64,000 nt of DNA from Candidatus Nitrososphaera gargensis Ga9.2 (GCF_000303155.1 NC_018719.1:1922001-1986000); one strand, 5' to 3'. Positions 17,228 to 25,183 are shown, numbered from the stretch's first letter. Notes: generated from the letters alone by a model not told the origin. Numbers and translations are program-made.

Positions 17228-17476
17228 ATGAAGAAAAAGTCCGTCAACAGGGCTGACATGGCTGATATGCAGCTGGCCCTAAAAAAGACTCTGGATCTGT
17301 TTGGCGGCGACTCGAGGGATCTTTTGCTGTTTTACCTTTACAAGGAACACGGCATCTCTGTATATGACCCTGACAACCTGTCAAGGAAAAAGATCGAGTC
17401 GGCATTTTCTGACCTGTTTGGCAGGGGCGCGACCATATTGATGGAAAAGTTCAACTCGGAAATGAAGAGTGCCTGA
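17228..17476 (+). CDS. small putative output-domain protein, paralogue-like to 14979-15326
   Basis: 82 residues from ATG 17228. DMQLALKKTLDLFGGDSRDLLLFYLYKEHGI and FSDLFGRGATILMEKF repeat the core of the 14979-15326 protein. It is divergent from the receiver gene with about 100 bases between starts, so the promoters may be shared. Probable small signalling adaptor. An in-frame longer frame from 17093 would run through the receiver start and is unlikely. Confidence 0.6.
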   Translation: MKKKSVNRADMADMQLALKKTLDLFGGDSRDLLLFYLYKEHGISVYDPDNLSRKKIESAFSDLFGRGATILMEKFNSEMKSA

Positions 17477-17694
17477 GCTGGATAGAATAAAGAAGAGGAA
17501 AGCGCGATTTGCACTTGTAGTTTCTACGTCATTGTTGCTTGATGCTGTGCCTTTGCCCATGCCGTTCTAGGAGTGGTGGTCCTCCCAGACAAGCAGGTCA
17601 GGCGCTTCCCAGTGCCAGACAGTTTGAAGCTCTGGATGGTCAGGCTCCGATACAGCAGAATTCCACCGGCCCGGGGTAAATCAACAAAGAACGC
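17477..17694. other. intergenic; possible headless peptide remnant
   Basis: Between two convergent genes. The minus strand holds a 26-codon protein-like stretch with WHWEAPDLLVWEDHHS ending at a TAG, but no ATG, GTG or TTG starts it before an in-frame stop. It may be a gene fragment. Nothing else seen. Confidence 0.35.
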
Positions 17695-18099
17695 CTAGGG
17701 CTGTTTTTCATCACCTTCGTCATCTCCCAGCTTTTCATCTATCTTTTTCTGCAGCTCTTTGTACTGCTTGTACTTTTTCGTCCATTTCGAAAGCACGAAC
17801 CACTGCCTGATGCCTATCCCTATCCAGACAAGTACGGTGACGATCACGACAACCTGCACTATCCTGAACGAAGGGTTGTCTGGAGGCCCGCCCCTAAACG
17901 GCGGCCCCCCATCAAACCCGTCGCCATCAAAGAACGTTTCGCCGATAACTATGGTAGTAATGATGTGTGTCGTAGGAACGATGATGACAAAGGACAGTAT
18001 CATCAGGAGAAACAGCCTTTTTGTCATGTTCAGCTGGCGGACTATCTCGTCCATTGCCCTGAAGATGTTTTCAATAGGCTTGTCGTCGTCTTTTGCCAC
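17695..18099 (-). CDS. two-span membrane protein with glycine/proline loop
   Basis: 134 residues, GTG start at 18099. Amphipathic N-terminal helix (IENIFRAMDEIVRQL), TM1 (LFLLMILSFVIIVPTTHIITTIVI), an outer loop rich in G, D, P (GDGFDGGPPFRGGPPDNP), TM2 (IVQVVVIVTVLVWIGIGI), and a charged cytoplasmic coiled tail. The start lies 25 bases after a TATA box, which is preceded by the GTAAC-N3-GTTAC palindrome, so it belongs to the regulon described for 18603 and 19481. Confidence 0.75.
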   Translation of the reverse strand: MAKDDDKPIENIFRAMDEIVRQLNMTKRLFLLMILSFVIIVPTTHIITTIVIGETFFDGDGFDGGPPFRGGPPDNPSFRIVQVVVIVTVLVWIGIGIRQWFVLSKWTKKYKQYKELQKKIDEKLGDDEGDEKQP

Positions 18100-18121
18100 T
18101 GACTAAACTCCCCTCCCGCTC

Positions 18122-18149
18122 ATTATAAGAAATGTGGTAACAATGTTAC
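18122..18149 (-). promoter_or_regulatory. operator GTAAC-N3-GTTAC plus TATA box for 17695-18099
   Basis: Palindrome at 18137-18149 (spacer AAT on the plus strand). On the minus strand it is followed after 9 bases by TATAAT (18122-18127), whose centre is 25 bases from the GTG start, so transcription should be leaderless. Same architecture as the other two copies, but palindrome-to-TATA spacing is about one helical turn shorter. Confidence 0.65.
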
Positions 18150-18161
18150 TTGTAGCCGTCG

Positions 18162-18458
18162 TCATTTTTCTTCCCCCTCGCTTCTTGGAAAGAGCACTTC
18201 GTACGGCTCTAGTATCTCCTGAAAGATCGCTCGCCCCTTTTCCGAAACCTTGTACTTGATTATCGTCTTGTTGCCCCATGGCTCCTCGAACCGGATTATC
18301 AACCCTTTTTCGACCATGTCGTCGATGATTGCCTTGTGCTTGACATTGTTCAGGCCGCAGTAGCTCATCAGCTTGCTCTGGTTGAGCTCGCCGTACTCCG
18401 ACAGCTTTAGTATCACGTCTTTTCTGATGTAGACCCTGTCGCGGTATTCGTGGACCAA
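18162..18458 (-). CDS. winged-helix transcription regulator
   Basis: 98 residues. VILKLSEYGELNQSKLMSYCGLNNVKHKAIIDDMVEKGLI is a classic helix-turn-helix with recognition helix around 38-50, followed by wing strands (NKTIIKYKVSEKGRAIFQEIL). Archaeal one-domain wHTH regulators of this type bind as dimers, consistent with the nearby palindromes. It lies immediately between two of them (18137 and 18603) and is the first candidate to bind all three. Confidence 0.82.
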   Translation of the reverse strand: MVHEYRDRVYIRKDVILKLSEYGELNQSKLMSYCGLNNVKHKAIIDDMVEKGLIIRFEEPWGNKTIIKYKVSEKGRAIFQEILEPYEVLFPRSEGEEK

Positions 18459-18602
18459 TTTAACCAGATTTCTCGGGCTTGATCGCTGCAGGATTGATTA
18501 ACGATGAATAGCAATAGCCGTCAAGGCGCGGCATGTCCGCCACTAGCACTATTGTGCACCCTTCCTAAAATGGCTTGCCGGCCGAGCTAGATTAACAGTG
18601 AG

Positions 18603-18643
18603 GTAACTATGTTACGTGTCAAGGATTAACAATGTCTAAAATA
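18603..18643 (+). promoter_or_regulatory. operator GTAAC-N3-GTTAC plus TATA box for 18665-19042
   Basis: Palindrome at 18603-18615 (spacer TAT), then GTGTCA, then a TATA-like CTAAAATA at 18636-18643. The box centre is 25 bases before ATG 18665. The stretch downstream of the palindrome is closely similar to the copy at 19481 (GTGTCA(A/T)GG...AACAA..TAAAAT), with identical 20-base spacing. Confidence 0.7.
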
Positions 18644-18664
18644 GATCGGGTGAAAGACTGCGTC

Positions 18665-19042
18665 ATGACTAACAACTCGAAACTTGCATTGGCGGTGGGG
18701 CTGGCCGCGGCCGCGCTTGCCTTGGTGTTACCTAATCTAGCGGGAGGAATAGCGGTGCTGGGCTTAAGTCTCGGAACGGCGCTCAACATAAGCTCATTAG
18801 TGCTGTCAGCAGCGGCGTTTGCTGTCTCGTGGAAGCAGAGGTCATTTCTAGTGGCAGGATTGCTGGCCGCAGCTGGCGTCATATACATGATCCCGGGTCT
18901 GGTGGCTCTTGCGAGCATAAACTTTGCAGTCATTGTGTTCCCTGGCCCAATCCTTGGAGTCATCTTTGGGCTGATAGTATTCGGGCTTGGCGTCGCAAAG
19001 GGCATAAGAACGGCGAGGGCTGTGACGGTAGCCCCTCATTAA
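18665..19042 (+). CDS. four-span small membrane protein
   Basis: 125 residues from ATG 18665, chosen because it lies at leaderless distance from a TATA box; an ATG at 18632 is in frame but sits upstream of that box. Four hydrophobic helices (LALAVGLAAAALALVLP; LGTALNISSLVLSAAAFAV; FLVAGLLAAAGVIYMIPGL; INFAVIVFPGPILGVIFGLI). No catalytic motif. Followed after 20 bases by the SHOCT gene, probably the same operon. Confidence 0.7.
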   Translation: MTNNSKLALAVGLAAAALALVLPNLAGGIAVLGLSLGTALNISSLVLSAAAFAVSWKQRSFLVAGLLAAAGVIYMIPGLVALASINFAVIVFPGPILGVIFGLIVFGLGVAKGIRTARAVTVAPH

Positions 19043-19062
19043 TTTTTTGAGGGCTACATAGC

Positions 19063-19395
19063 ATGAGCGATCAGGAATCAAACCGCATCAGGCGAATCGT
19101 AGGCTGGGGCATAATAGGACTGATAGCTGTAATAGGGGTGTCGATTGCCCTGTCCCTCTACTTTGTTCCCGGGCGGCCGGGAGCATTCTTCCCATTTCCT
19201 TTCGGCTGGCTTGGCGGAATCTTTTTGATATTCATAGTCTTCTGGGTGGCAAAATGGTTCCTCTGGCCTTGGAGGGGATGGTACAGGTACGAATACAGAA
19301 CTGCTGAATCGATACTCAAGGAAAGGTACGCCAAAGGAGAGATCACGAGAGAGCAATTCGAACAGATGATGCACGACTTGGAACGTAAAACCTAA
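19063..19395 (+). CDS. membrane protein with C-terminal SHOCT domain
   Basis: 110 residues. Two membrane segments (IVGWGIIGLIAVIGVSIALS; LGGIFLIFIVFWVAKWFLW) and then the short SHOCT helix pair: AESILKERYAKGEITREQFEQMMHDLE. SHOCT domains sit at the ends of many membrane proteins and probably aid oligomerisation. Likely second gene of the 18665 operon. Confidence 0.82.
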   Translation: MSDQESNRIRRIVGWGIIGLIAVIGVSIALSLYFVPGRPGAFFPFPFGWLGGIFLIFIVFWVAKWFLWPWRGWYRYEYRTAESILKERYAKGEITREQFEQMMHDLERKT

Positions 19396-19480
19396 GGATG
19401 GCGATTAGCGCGACCTGATCCTTCATTATTTTTTAGAATTCAACTTTTATTTTTCGACTCTACCCGAGCTTGAACTTCAA

Positions 19481-19522
19481 GTAACTAAGTTACGTGTCAT
19501 GGGTAAACAACGGTTAAAATAA
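19481..19522 (+). promoter_or_regulatory. operator GTAAC-N3-GTTAC plus TATA box for 19542-20057
   Basis: Palindrome at 19481-19493 (spacer TAA), GTGTCA, and a TATA-like TTAAAATA about 19514-19522. The start codon follows about 24 bases after the box centre. Matches the 18603 copy in sequence and spacing. Confidence 0.7.
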
Positions 19523-19541
19523 TTCCTTTGCAAGTTTACGC

Positions 19542-20057
19542 ATGTCAACAAAAAATCTTCTGAGCAAGAAGGTGGTAATAGTTGCCATCATTGCTGCCGG
19601 CGCGGTGGCTGCCATTCTAGCAGCGTCGTCGGTAGTACAGGCAACTGCACAGCAAGAACAGCAGAAAATGATATGGGCAGGCGAAGGCGTGCCTGAAATA
19701 AACGGCTCAGTCAGCGTCGCAAATGAAACGATGGACTTTATCCGTGAAAATGTCGGGGTGTCGTTTGTTGCAGCCGCTGAAACTGCGCAGGGGCATGTGA
19801 CAGACGGGGCTGTACTTGGCGGGCATCTTGGCGTCGTGCAGGGGTATCTCGTATACAAGTTCCTTGTAGCAAACACTGCAAACCAGACGGGATATCTGGT
19901 CATAGTCGATGCAGGAAACGGCGATGTGCTCTACACTTCCGAAGGCCAGCAACTAGGCTCCTTTGGGCCAATGTCCGGACACTGGGGCGGACACGGATAT
20001 GGGGAATGGGGCGGACCTTGGAAAGGGCACGGACTTGGCTGGGGAATCTGGCACTAG
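19542..20057 (+). CDS. exported PepSY-like protein with His/Gly/Trp-rich tail
   Basis: 171 residues. N-terminal membrane/signal segment (VVIVAIIAAGAVAAILAASSVVQATA). The core has VVQGYLVYKFLVANTANQTGYLVIVDAGNGDVLYTSEG, the strand-turn-strand pattern of PepSY domains (VDAxxGxVL). The last 40 residues are dominated by G, H and W (SGHWGGHGYGEWGG, then GHGLGWGIWH), which could bind copper or another metal outside the cell. Expression should be controlled by the 19481 operator. Confidence 0.75.
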   Translation: MSTKNLLSKKVVIVAIIAAGAVAAILAASSVVQATAQQEQQKMIWAGEGVPEINGSVSVANETMDFIRENVGVSFVAAAETAQGHVTDGAVLGGHLGVVQGYLVYKFLVANTANQTGYLVIVDAGNGDVLYTSEGQQLGSFGPMSGHWGGHGYGEWGGPWKGHGLGWGIWH

Positions 20058-20085
20058 CCCTCTCCACCTCTTTTGTTTGGGGGCT

Positions 20086-20535
20086 TTGACAAAATTGTCA
20101 GAACAGCCTAGCATCCTCGCAAGTCAGGTACGCAGGCATGGGATAACCGGCATAGCGATTCACTTGGCCGGGTTTGCGATTGGATTCGTCAGCACCGGGC
20201 TGGTCTTGCAGGGGGTGATTGGAATAGAAGCAGGCACCACTGTGCTGACACCTTTTGCAGATCTTCTGTATGGTCTTGGTCTTGTCATTGTGGTAGCAGT
20301 CGCCGCCAGGGCCGGCGTCCCGATGAAGTATCTGGCTATAGCAGGGGCGGTAATTGGAGTAGGTCTCTTTTACAGGGGGCAGCCTCATGAGATTCACATT
20401 GCTTCTGGCATCGGGTTTGGGATTACCCATCCCGCTCACATTGGGCTTGGACACCTTTTGATGACCGTTTCTGCCGCAGCGCTTGCAGCGCTGGCGTTTG
20501 TCCTCAACAGGTTCAGGCGGGAGGACAGGAAATGA
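20086..20535 (+). CDS. four-span membrane protein
   Basis: 149 residues from TTG 20086. Hydrophobic segments at about 20-42, 55-80, 85-100 and 120-140 with histidines near membrane faces (HEIHIASGIGFGITHPAHIGLGHLL). His-rich membrane proteins of this kind may handle metal, but no family is recognised. The stop overlaps the next start (ATGA), and the following genes also overlap, so 20086-20994 is one operon. Confidence 0.65.
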   Translation: MTKLSEQPSILASQVRRHGITGIAIHLAGFAIGFVSTGLVLQGVIGIEAGTTVLTPFADLLYGLGLVIVVAVAARAGVPMKYLAIAGAVIGVGLFYRGQPHEIHIASGIGFGITHPAHIGLGHLLMTVSAAALAALAFVLNRFRREDRK

Positions 20536-20666
20536 ACCAAAATCGTGGCAGCAGGCTGCCAGATCCAAACTGCTGGTATTGCTGCCAGAAGAAGGCCGAG
20601 ATATTTCAGGTGACAGGCGACTATTGCCTGCAATGCTGGCAGAAGGAGACGCATCCAAATGTCTGA
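20532..20666 (+). CDS. 44-aa zinc-binding micro-protein
   Basis: ATG 20532 overlaps the preceding TGA. Contains PNCWYCCQKKAEIFQVTG then DYCLQCWQK, two C-x2-C knuckles about 20 residues apart, a minimal zinc ribbon. Its end overlaps the HxlR start by 8 bases. Tight coupling on both sides argues that it is a genuine gene. Confidence 0.7.
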   Translation: MNQNRGSRLPDPNCWYCCQKKAEIFQVTGDYCLQCWQKETHPNV

Positions 20667-20994
20667 GAACATGGCTGACGGCGATCTGGATCTTGGCATA
20701 TGGGGAATGCTTGGCAAGAGGTGGACATGGCCGATCCTGAAAAGCATTGGCTCAAAAGAAGCAGCGCGCTTTTGCGAGATCAAAAGAGCCCTTGCAGGAA
20801 TAAGTAGCACGGTGCTGTCCGAAAGGCTTCTGGAGCTAGAGCATGAAGGGCTGATAGCAAAGACTCGTGATTCATCAAAAGTAGAATATAGGCTGACTGC
20901 CAGCGCCAGAGAGCTTGAATTCATGCTGACAAAGCTTGACAGGTGGTGGTCTGCACATCGCAAGGAGTGCCAGCCCGTGATTGCGTATCAGTAG
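20659..20994 (+). CDS. HxlR-family winged-helix regulator
   Basis: 111 residues with the HxlR pattern: LGKRWTWPILKSIGSKEAARFCEIKRAL, then GISSTVLSERLLELEHEGLIAKTR and a wing (VEYRLTASARELE). One cysteine in the first part (FCEIKR) could serve as a redox switch. HxlR proteins bind palindromes as dimers, so this is the second candidate for the GTAAC-N3-GTTAC sites. Co-translated with the zinc micro-protein. Confidence 0.85.
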   Translation: MSENMADGDLDLGIWGMLGKRWTWPILKSIGSKEAARFCEIKRALAGISSTVLSERLLELEHEGLIAKTRDSSKVEYRLTASARELEFMLTKLDRWWSAHRKECQPVIAYQ

Positions 20995-21026
20995 AATAAT
21001 ATAATGCGTGCCAGCGACAGACACTC

Positions 21027-22031
21027 ATGCCCGCAAAGAAATGGCTTGATAACCAGGTATCGCTAGCTCCGGTAAAGGACCAGACTGTTGCAGTTATCGG
21101 TTACGGAATTCAGGGGCGCGCTCAGGCGTCCAACATGAAGGACTCTGGCCTCAATGTCATAGTCGGCCTCAGGAAGGGAGGCAAGACGTGGAAGCAGGCC
21201 GAGGCAGAAGGCCACAAGGTGATGGAGGTTGCAGAGGCGGCCAAGGCTGCAAACATTATCCACATTTTGATCCCGGACATGGAGCAGGCCGACACGTACA
21301 AGAAAGAGATTGCAAAACACGTGACAGAAGGCAAGGCGCTTTCATTTTCGCACGGCGCGGCGATCCACTGGAAGTGGATAGTCCCGCCCAAGAATGTCGA
21401 CGTCATCATGGTCGCGCCAAAGGGCCCCGGGCAGCGTGTACGCGAATTGTACCAGGAAGGCTTTGGGACGCCTTCGCTTGTCGCAGTCTACCAAGACCAC
21501 ACGGGCAAGGCGTGGGATCGCGTCCTTGCGATGGCAAAGGCGATCGGCAGCACCCGCCCAGGCGTACTGCAGACGACGTTCAAGGAAGAGGTAGAAACTG
21601 ACTGGTTCGGCGAGCAGGTCGACCTCTGCGGCGGAGCGCACGCGATGGTAATGAACGCGTTTGAGACACTCGTAGAAGCAGGCTACCAGCCGGAAGTGGC
21701 GTATTTCGAGTGCCTGCACGAATTGAAGCTGATAGTCGACCTGATACAAAAGTACGGCATCACCGGCATGTACAACCGCGTGAGCGAAACGGCGAGGTAC
21801 GGCGGGCTCACCCGCGGGCCGCGCGTAATCGACAAGGAGGCCAAGAAAAAGATGAAAGAAGCGCTCAAGGAGATCCAGTCAGGCGATTTTGCAGAGGAAT
21901 GGGTCAGCAAGTACAAGAAGGAAGGCAAGAACTCGTTTGCGCGCTACATGAAGGAGATAGAGAACCACCCTGTGGAAAAGGTAGGCAGGGAGATGCGCAA
22001 GATGATGTGGCCGGACGCCCCCGAAGTCTGA
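21027..22031 (+). CDS. ilvC: ketol-acid reductoisomerase
   Basis: 334 residues, full length for class I KARI. Rossmann motif VAVIGYGIQGRAQASNMKDSG (about 23-43), HGAAIHW/VAPKGPG, and the metal-binding helices of the knotted domain (DWFGEQVDLCGGAHAMVMNAFETLVEAGYQPEVAYFECLHELKLI). Makes 2,3-dihydroxy acids for valine, leucine and isoleucine with NADPH. Stands alone here; other ilv genes are not in view. Confidence 0.96.
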   Translation: MPAKKWLDNQVSLAPVKDQTVAVIGYGIQGRAQASNMKDSGLNVIVGLRKGGKTWKQAEAEGHKVMEVAEAAKAANIIHILIPDMEQADTYKKEIAKHVTEGKALSFSHGAAIHWKWIVPPKNVDVIMVAPKGPGQRVRELYQEGFGTPSLVAVYQDHTGKAWDRVLAMAKAIGSTRPGVLQTTFKEEVETDWFGEQVDLCGGAHAMVMNAFETLVEAGYQPEVAYFECLHELKLIVDLIQKYGITGMYNRVSETARYGGLTRGPRVIDKEAKKKMKEALKEIQSGDFAEEWVSKYKKEGKNSFARYMKEIENHPVEKVGREMRKMMWPDAPEV

Positions 22032-22088
22032 CATATCTTATAGAATATTCCATCAGGGCAATTTATCTATGAGTGCCTTGTCATTTGC

Positions 22089-23944
22089 TTGGTGTCTAGC
22101 CATCGCATAGGCATTGCGCCAGCAAAGCAGCTCGCTATTTTAGCGTCCATCGGTGCCGGCGCAGTAATCCTGTCGATCCTGTCGTACAGCTACTTTCGAT
22201 TTACTTCTAGCGAAATTACGAAACTTGTCACCGCCAACCTGCAGGAGGACACCGAGTGGAAAGCTATCATCTGGCAAACCTGGTAGAAAGCAATGTGGAT
22301 CTGATCGATAGCAACTTGGAAATACTGGCCGAAGCTCCCTCAATTCTCAATAACGACTTGGAGGCAGCCAAGATCGTGATAAACAACAGGCAGGCTGCCA
22401 CTTCAGAAATTACCGACCGCTATGTCTGGCTTGACAGGGAAGGCAAGACGGTGTGGTCAAGTGGATTTGTAAGCGAAGAGGAATACGATCAGTACAGGGG
22501 GACGGATGTCAGTTTCAGGCCGTATTTTACGTTCCCCCGCGATACCGGTCTTCCCTACTATAGCGCGACGATAGAGTCGCCTGACGGCGTCCCGCGGCTG
22601 TTCCTGGCGCATCCTGTTCTTCGCAGCGAGGCCTTTGAGGGCGTGGTGTTTTCTGCAATAACGTTGCAAAACCTTGGCAAGATACTCGAATCGTCGACCT
22701 CGCCCGAGCTGGATTCCATACTGATCTTGGCTGACACCAACGGGCTGATCGCCTACTCTAGCAACAGCGCGTCTACTGGCAGCATAATAGACATTGGTGC
22801 AATATCGCCGTCTTCATCATCATTTGATGACGGCAACAGGCAGCTTTTCGACAGGATGCTGCAAGAGTCCCATGAAGACAGGCGGGGCTCTTATGACTTT
22901 GTCGATTTTGAAGGAATGTCGACCACCGTGGCATACGCGCCGGTAGAGGCCAGAGGGGAGCGCTTCCTTACATTGTATGTAGTCGTTCCCCATCAGGTAT
23001 TGGCCCAGATAAGCCCACTTCTCCAGCAGCACAACTATTTCGTTTCTGCAATAATTCTGGCCATCGGCAGCGCGGCCGTGGGCATTGCAATCGTAATCCT
23101 GTCATTGAATGATCTCTGTAGGTCTCAGACTGAAGAGCTGACACATGCCAACGAGTCCCTTGTGAAGGCAAATGAAAAGCTCGGCACACATGACAAGATG
23201 CAGAGGGAATTTATCAACATCGCAGCGCACGAGCTTAGGACTCCGATACAGCCCCGCTGGCCGTCATTGAATTGCTGGGCGACTAGTTTGCAGACGGCAA
23301 GGACAGGGTCGAGGTAACAAAGGCGGAGATAGAAATTTTGGTGCGCAATGCAAAGAGGCTCGAGTTGCTCTCCTCAAATATACTTGAGGTATCCAGAATT
23401 GAAAGCAACGCGCTAAAGCTGCAAAGAGAAACCCTAGATATCAACGAAAAGGTAAGGGTCGTGCTTGAAGATTCGAGGAGCTTTATTCCAGACGACAAGA
23501 AGGTGCTGATCGTTTTCGAGCCTTATCGCGAGCCTCTTTTCGTGCAGGCAGACAGGGCAAGGATGTTTGAAGTACTGTCCAACCTCGTCAGAAACGCGAT
23601 CAAGTTCATTGAAAAAGAGGGGACAATTACAGTCAGGGTGGAAAAAGAACGACACCGGTTATGCCCATGTCGGCATCAAAGATACGGGGACTGGCATCGC
23701 GCCTGACATGATGCCAAGGCTCTTCACCAAATTTTCCACAAAATCAGAGCAGGGCACAAGCCTTAGGCTCTTCATCTCAAAGAGCATAGGGGAGGCTCAG
23801 GATGGTGAAATCTGGGCCAAGAACAATCCTGACGGCGAGGACGCGACTTTTTCGTTCACCCTTCCTGTTGCAGAGAGTCAGGAACAAACGCCAACAAGAG
23901 GCCAAGGATCGTCAAACTTTATATCAAAAGTTAACGCCAAATAG
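22089..23944 (+). pseudogene. broken sensor histidine kinase (dCache-HisKA-HATPase)
   Basis: Coding signal continues through four frames. Frame 1 (22089-22260) gives an N-terminal membrane helix. After a slip near 22256 a long frame gives the outer sensory domain (YVWLDREGKTVWSSGF, then PYFTFPRDTGLPYYS), a second helix and IAAHELRTPIQP. A slip near 23258 leads to PLAVIELLGD then an in-frame TAG, and onward to KRLELLSSNILEVSRIES. A last slip at about 23645 (A tract) gives KDTGTGIAPDMMPRL. The G2 box reads GTSLRLFIS instead of GTGLGLFIS. Three slips, a stop and a decayed ATP lid show a dead gene. Confidence 0.85.
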
Positions 23945-23954
23945 GCAGAAGAGA

Positions 23955-24419
23955 ATGAAGATCATAAACGCGATGCCCGGCATAGGCGCTATGACCAAGG
24001 ACGAAGTTGACAGGTTCCTTGAAAGCAAGCTGAACATACAGCTGGCAACTATTGATGAAATGGGCGATCCCAACATCCAGCCCCTCTGGTTCTATTACGA
24101 CAAGGGCGACAACAAGCTCTATGTAATGACCCGCAAGACGACAAAGAAAGTTCAGAATGTTCGTAACAACCCGAATGTCTACTTTTCAATTGACGACGAG
24201 AACTTTCCCTACAAGGGAGTCAAGGGCAAGGGGACTGCAACAATATCTGGGGACACTAGCAAGGTCATGCCAATCGTGGAAAAGATACACCTAAAGTACC
24301 TTGGCACGCTTGATCACCCTATCGCCAAGGGGAACATAGAAGCCGCAAGAAGTAGGCACGAAGTCCTAATCGAGATCGATCCAAGGTTCTTCTCTACGTG
24401 GGATTTTGGCAAGATGTAG
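23955..24419 (+). CDS. pyridoxamine 5'-phosphate oxidase-fold protein
   Basis: 154 residues from ATG 23955 (earlier in-frame codons belong to the kinase remnant). MTKDEVDRFLESKLNIQLATIDEMGDPNIQPLWFYY and KLYVMTRKTTKKVQNVRNNPNVYFSI are the split-barrel flavin/F420-binding core. Distinct from the shorter homologue at 12205-12624. Enzyme or cofactor-storage role is not predictable. Confidence 0.82.
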   Translation: MKIINAMPGIGAMTKDEVDRFLESKLNIQLATIDEMGDPNIQPLWFYYDKGDNKLYVMTRKTTKKVQNVRNNPNVYFSIDDENFPYKGVKGKGTATISGDTSKVMPIVEKIHLKYLGTLDHPIAKGNIEAARSRHEVLIEIDPRFFSTWDFGKM

Positions 24420-24429
24420 TAAAGAATCT

Positions 24430-24855
24430 CTACTTGCGCCTTTTCTGCTGTAAGTTTTCTGTGATGTGCTTGATTATCACTGGAAGCGGGGTGCCGGGGC
24501 CAAAATTGCCAGTAACGCCATGCTTTTCAAGCTCCTTCCTGTCGCTTTCCGGGATGATGCCGCCGCCCATGATGAGGATGTCGTCCGCCCCCTTTTCCTT
24601 CAAAAGGCGTGCTACCTTTGGGAACAGTGTCAAATGCGCCCCGTTAAGCAGGCTCATTGCCACCACGTCGACGTCCTCGTCTATGGCCATGTTTGCGACC
24701 TGCTCTGGCGTGCAGAACAGCCCTGAATAAATGACCTCCATGCCGGCGTCGCGGAACGCTCTGCATATGACCAGAGCCCCTCTGTCATGGCCGTCGAGCC
24801 CGAGCTTGCTTACCAGTACGCGTATTGGCCTTGTCTGTTGCTGTTGCGCCGACAT
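24430..24855 (-). CDS. methylmalonyl-CoA mutase, small (B12-binding) subunit
   Basis: 141 residues: RVLVSKLGLDGHDRGALVI carries the D-x-H-x2-G cobalamin-binding motif with the lower-axial histidine, followed by S-x-L (MSLLNG) and MGGGIIP. In archaea the mutase is split into this subunit and the catalytic one (26104-27726). It acts in the 3-hydroxypropionate/4-hydroxybutyrate cycle, turning methylmalonyl-CoA into succinyl-CoA. It faces away from the meaB-large subunit operon. Confidence 0.93.
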   Translation of the reverse strand: MSAQQQQTRPIRVLVSKLGLDGHDRGALVICRAFRDAGMEVIYSGLFCTPEQVANMAIDEDVDVVAMSLLNGAHLTLFPKVARLLKEKGADDILIMGGGIIPESDRKELEKHGVTGNFGPGTPLPVIIKHITENLQQKRRK

Positions 24856-24964
24856 ATTATATACCGGAAGGATTGGCTTTTCCGCTTAAAATATTTATTC
24901 AATTCAGACATGACTGGTCAAGCCCGGAATGAAGTCATAAATACAAAAGCTGCCATAACATTGC

Positions 24965-25138
24965 ATGGCCTCGCCAGCCGAAGAAGTTGAGGAGATCAGG
25001 GAAAAGACCGTGAGAGAGCAGATCGGCCTCTACAGGCAGCTGAGGGAGCAGCTAGTCCAGGAAATCGAGAGGTACCGCAGGGAGGGCAATGACAGGCTCG
25101 CCAGCATCATTTCTGAATCGCTCAAAGAAGAAGACTAG
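24965..25138 (+). CDS. 57-aa helical protein between mutase genes
   Basis: ATG 24965 to TAG 25138. Almost entirely a charged helix (VEEIREKTVREQIGLYRQLREQLVQEIERY), coiled-coil like. It sits 45 bases before meaB in the same direction, behind the divergent small subunit gene. It might be co-expressed with the mutase, but nothing in the sequence gives a role. Confidence 0.6.
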   Translation: MASPAEEVEEIREKTVREQIGLYRQLREQLVQEIERYRREGNDRLASIISESLKEED

Positions 25139-25183
25139 TAGTACACGTTAATATTGTCCGCCTTACAAACAAGGCAAGTAGTG

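Noticed and set aside
17540-17660. Minus-strand peptide with WHWEAPDLLVWEDHHS
   Set aside because: Protein-like, but no start codon before an in-frame stop; recorded only as a possible remnant.
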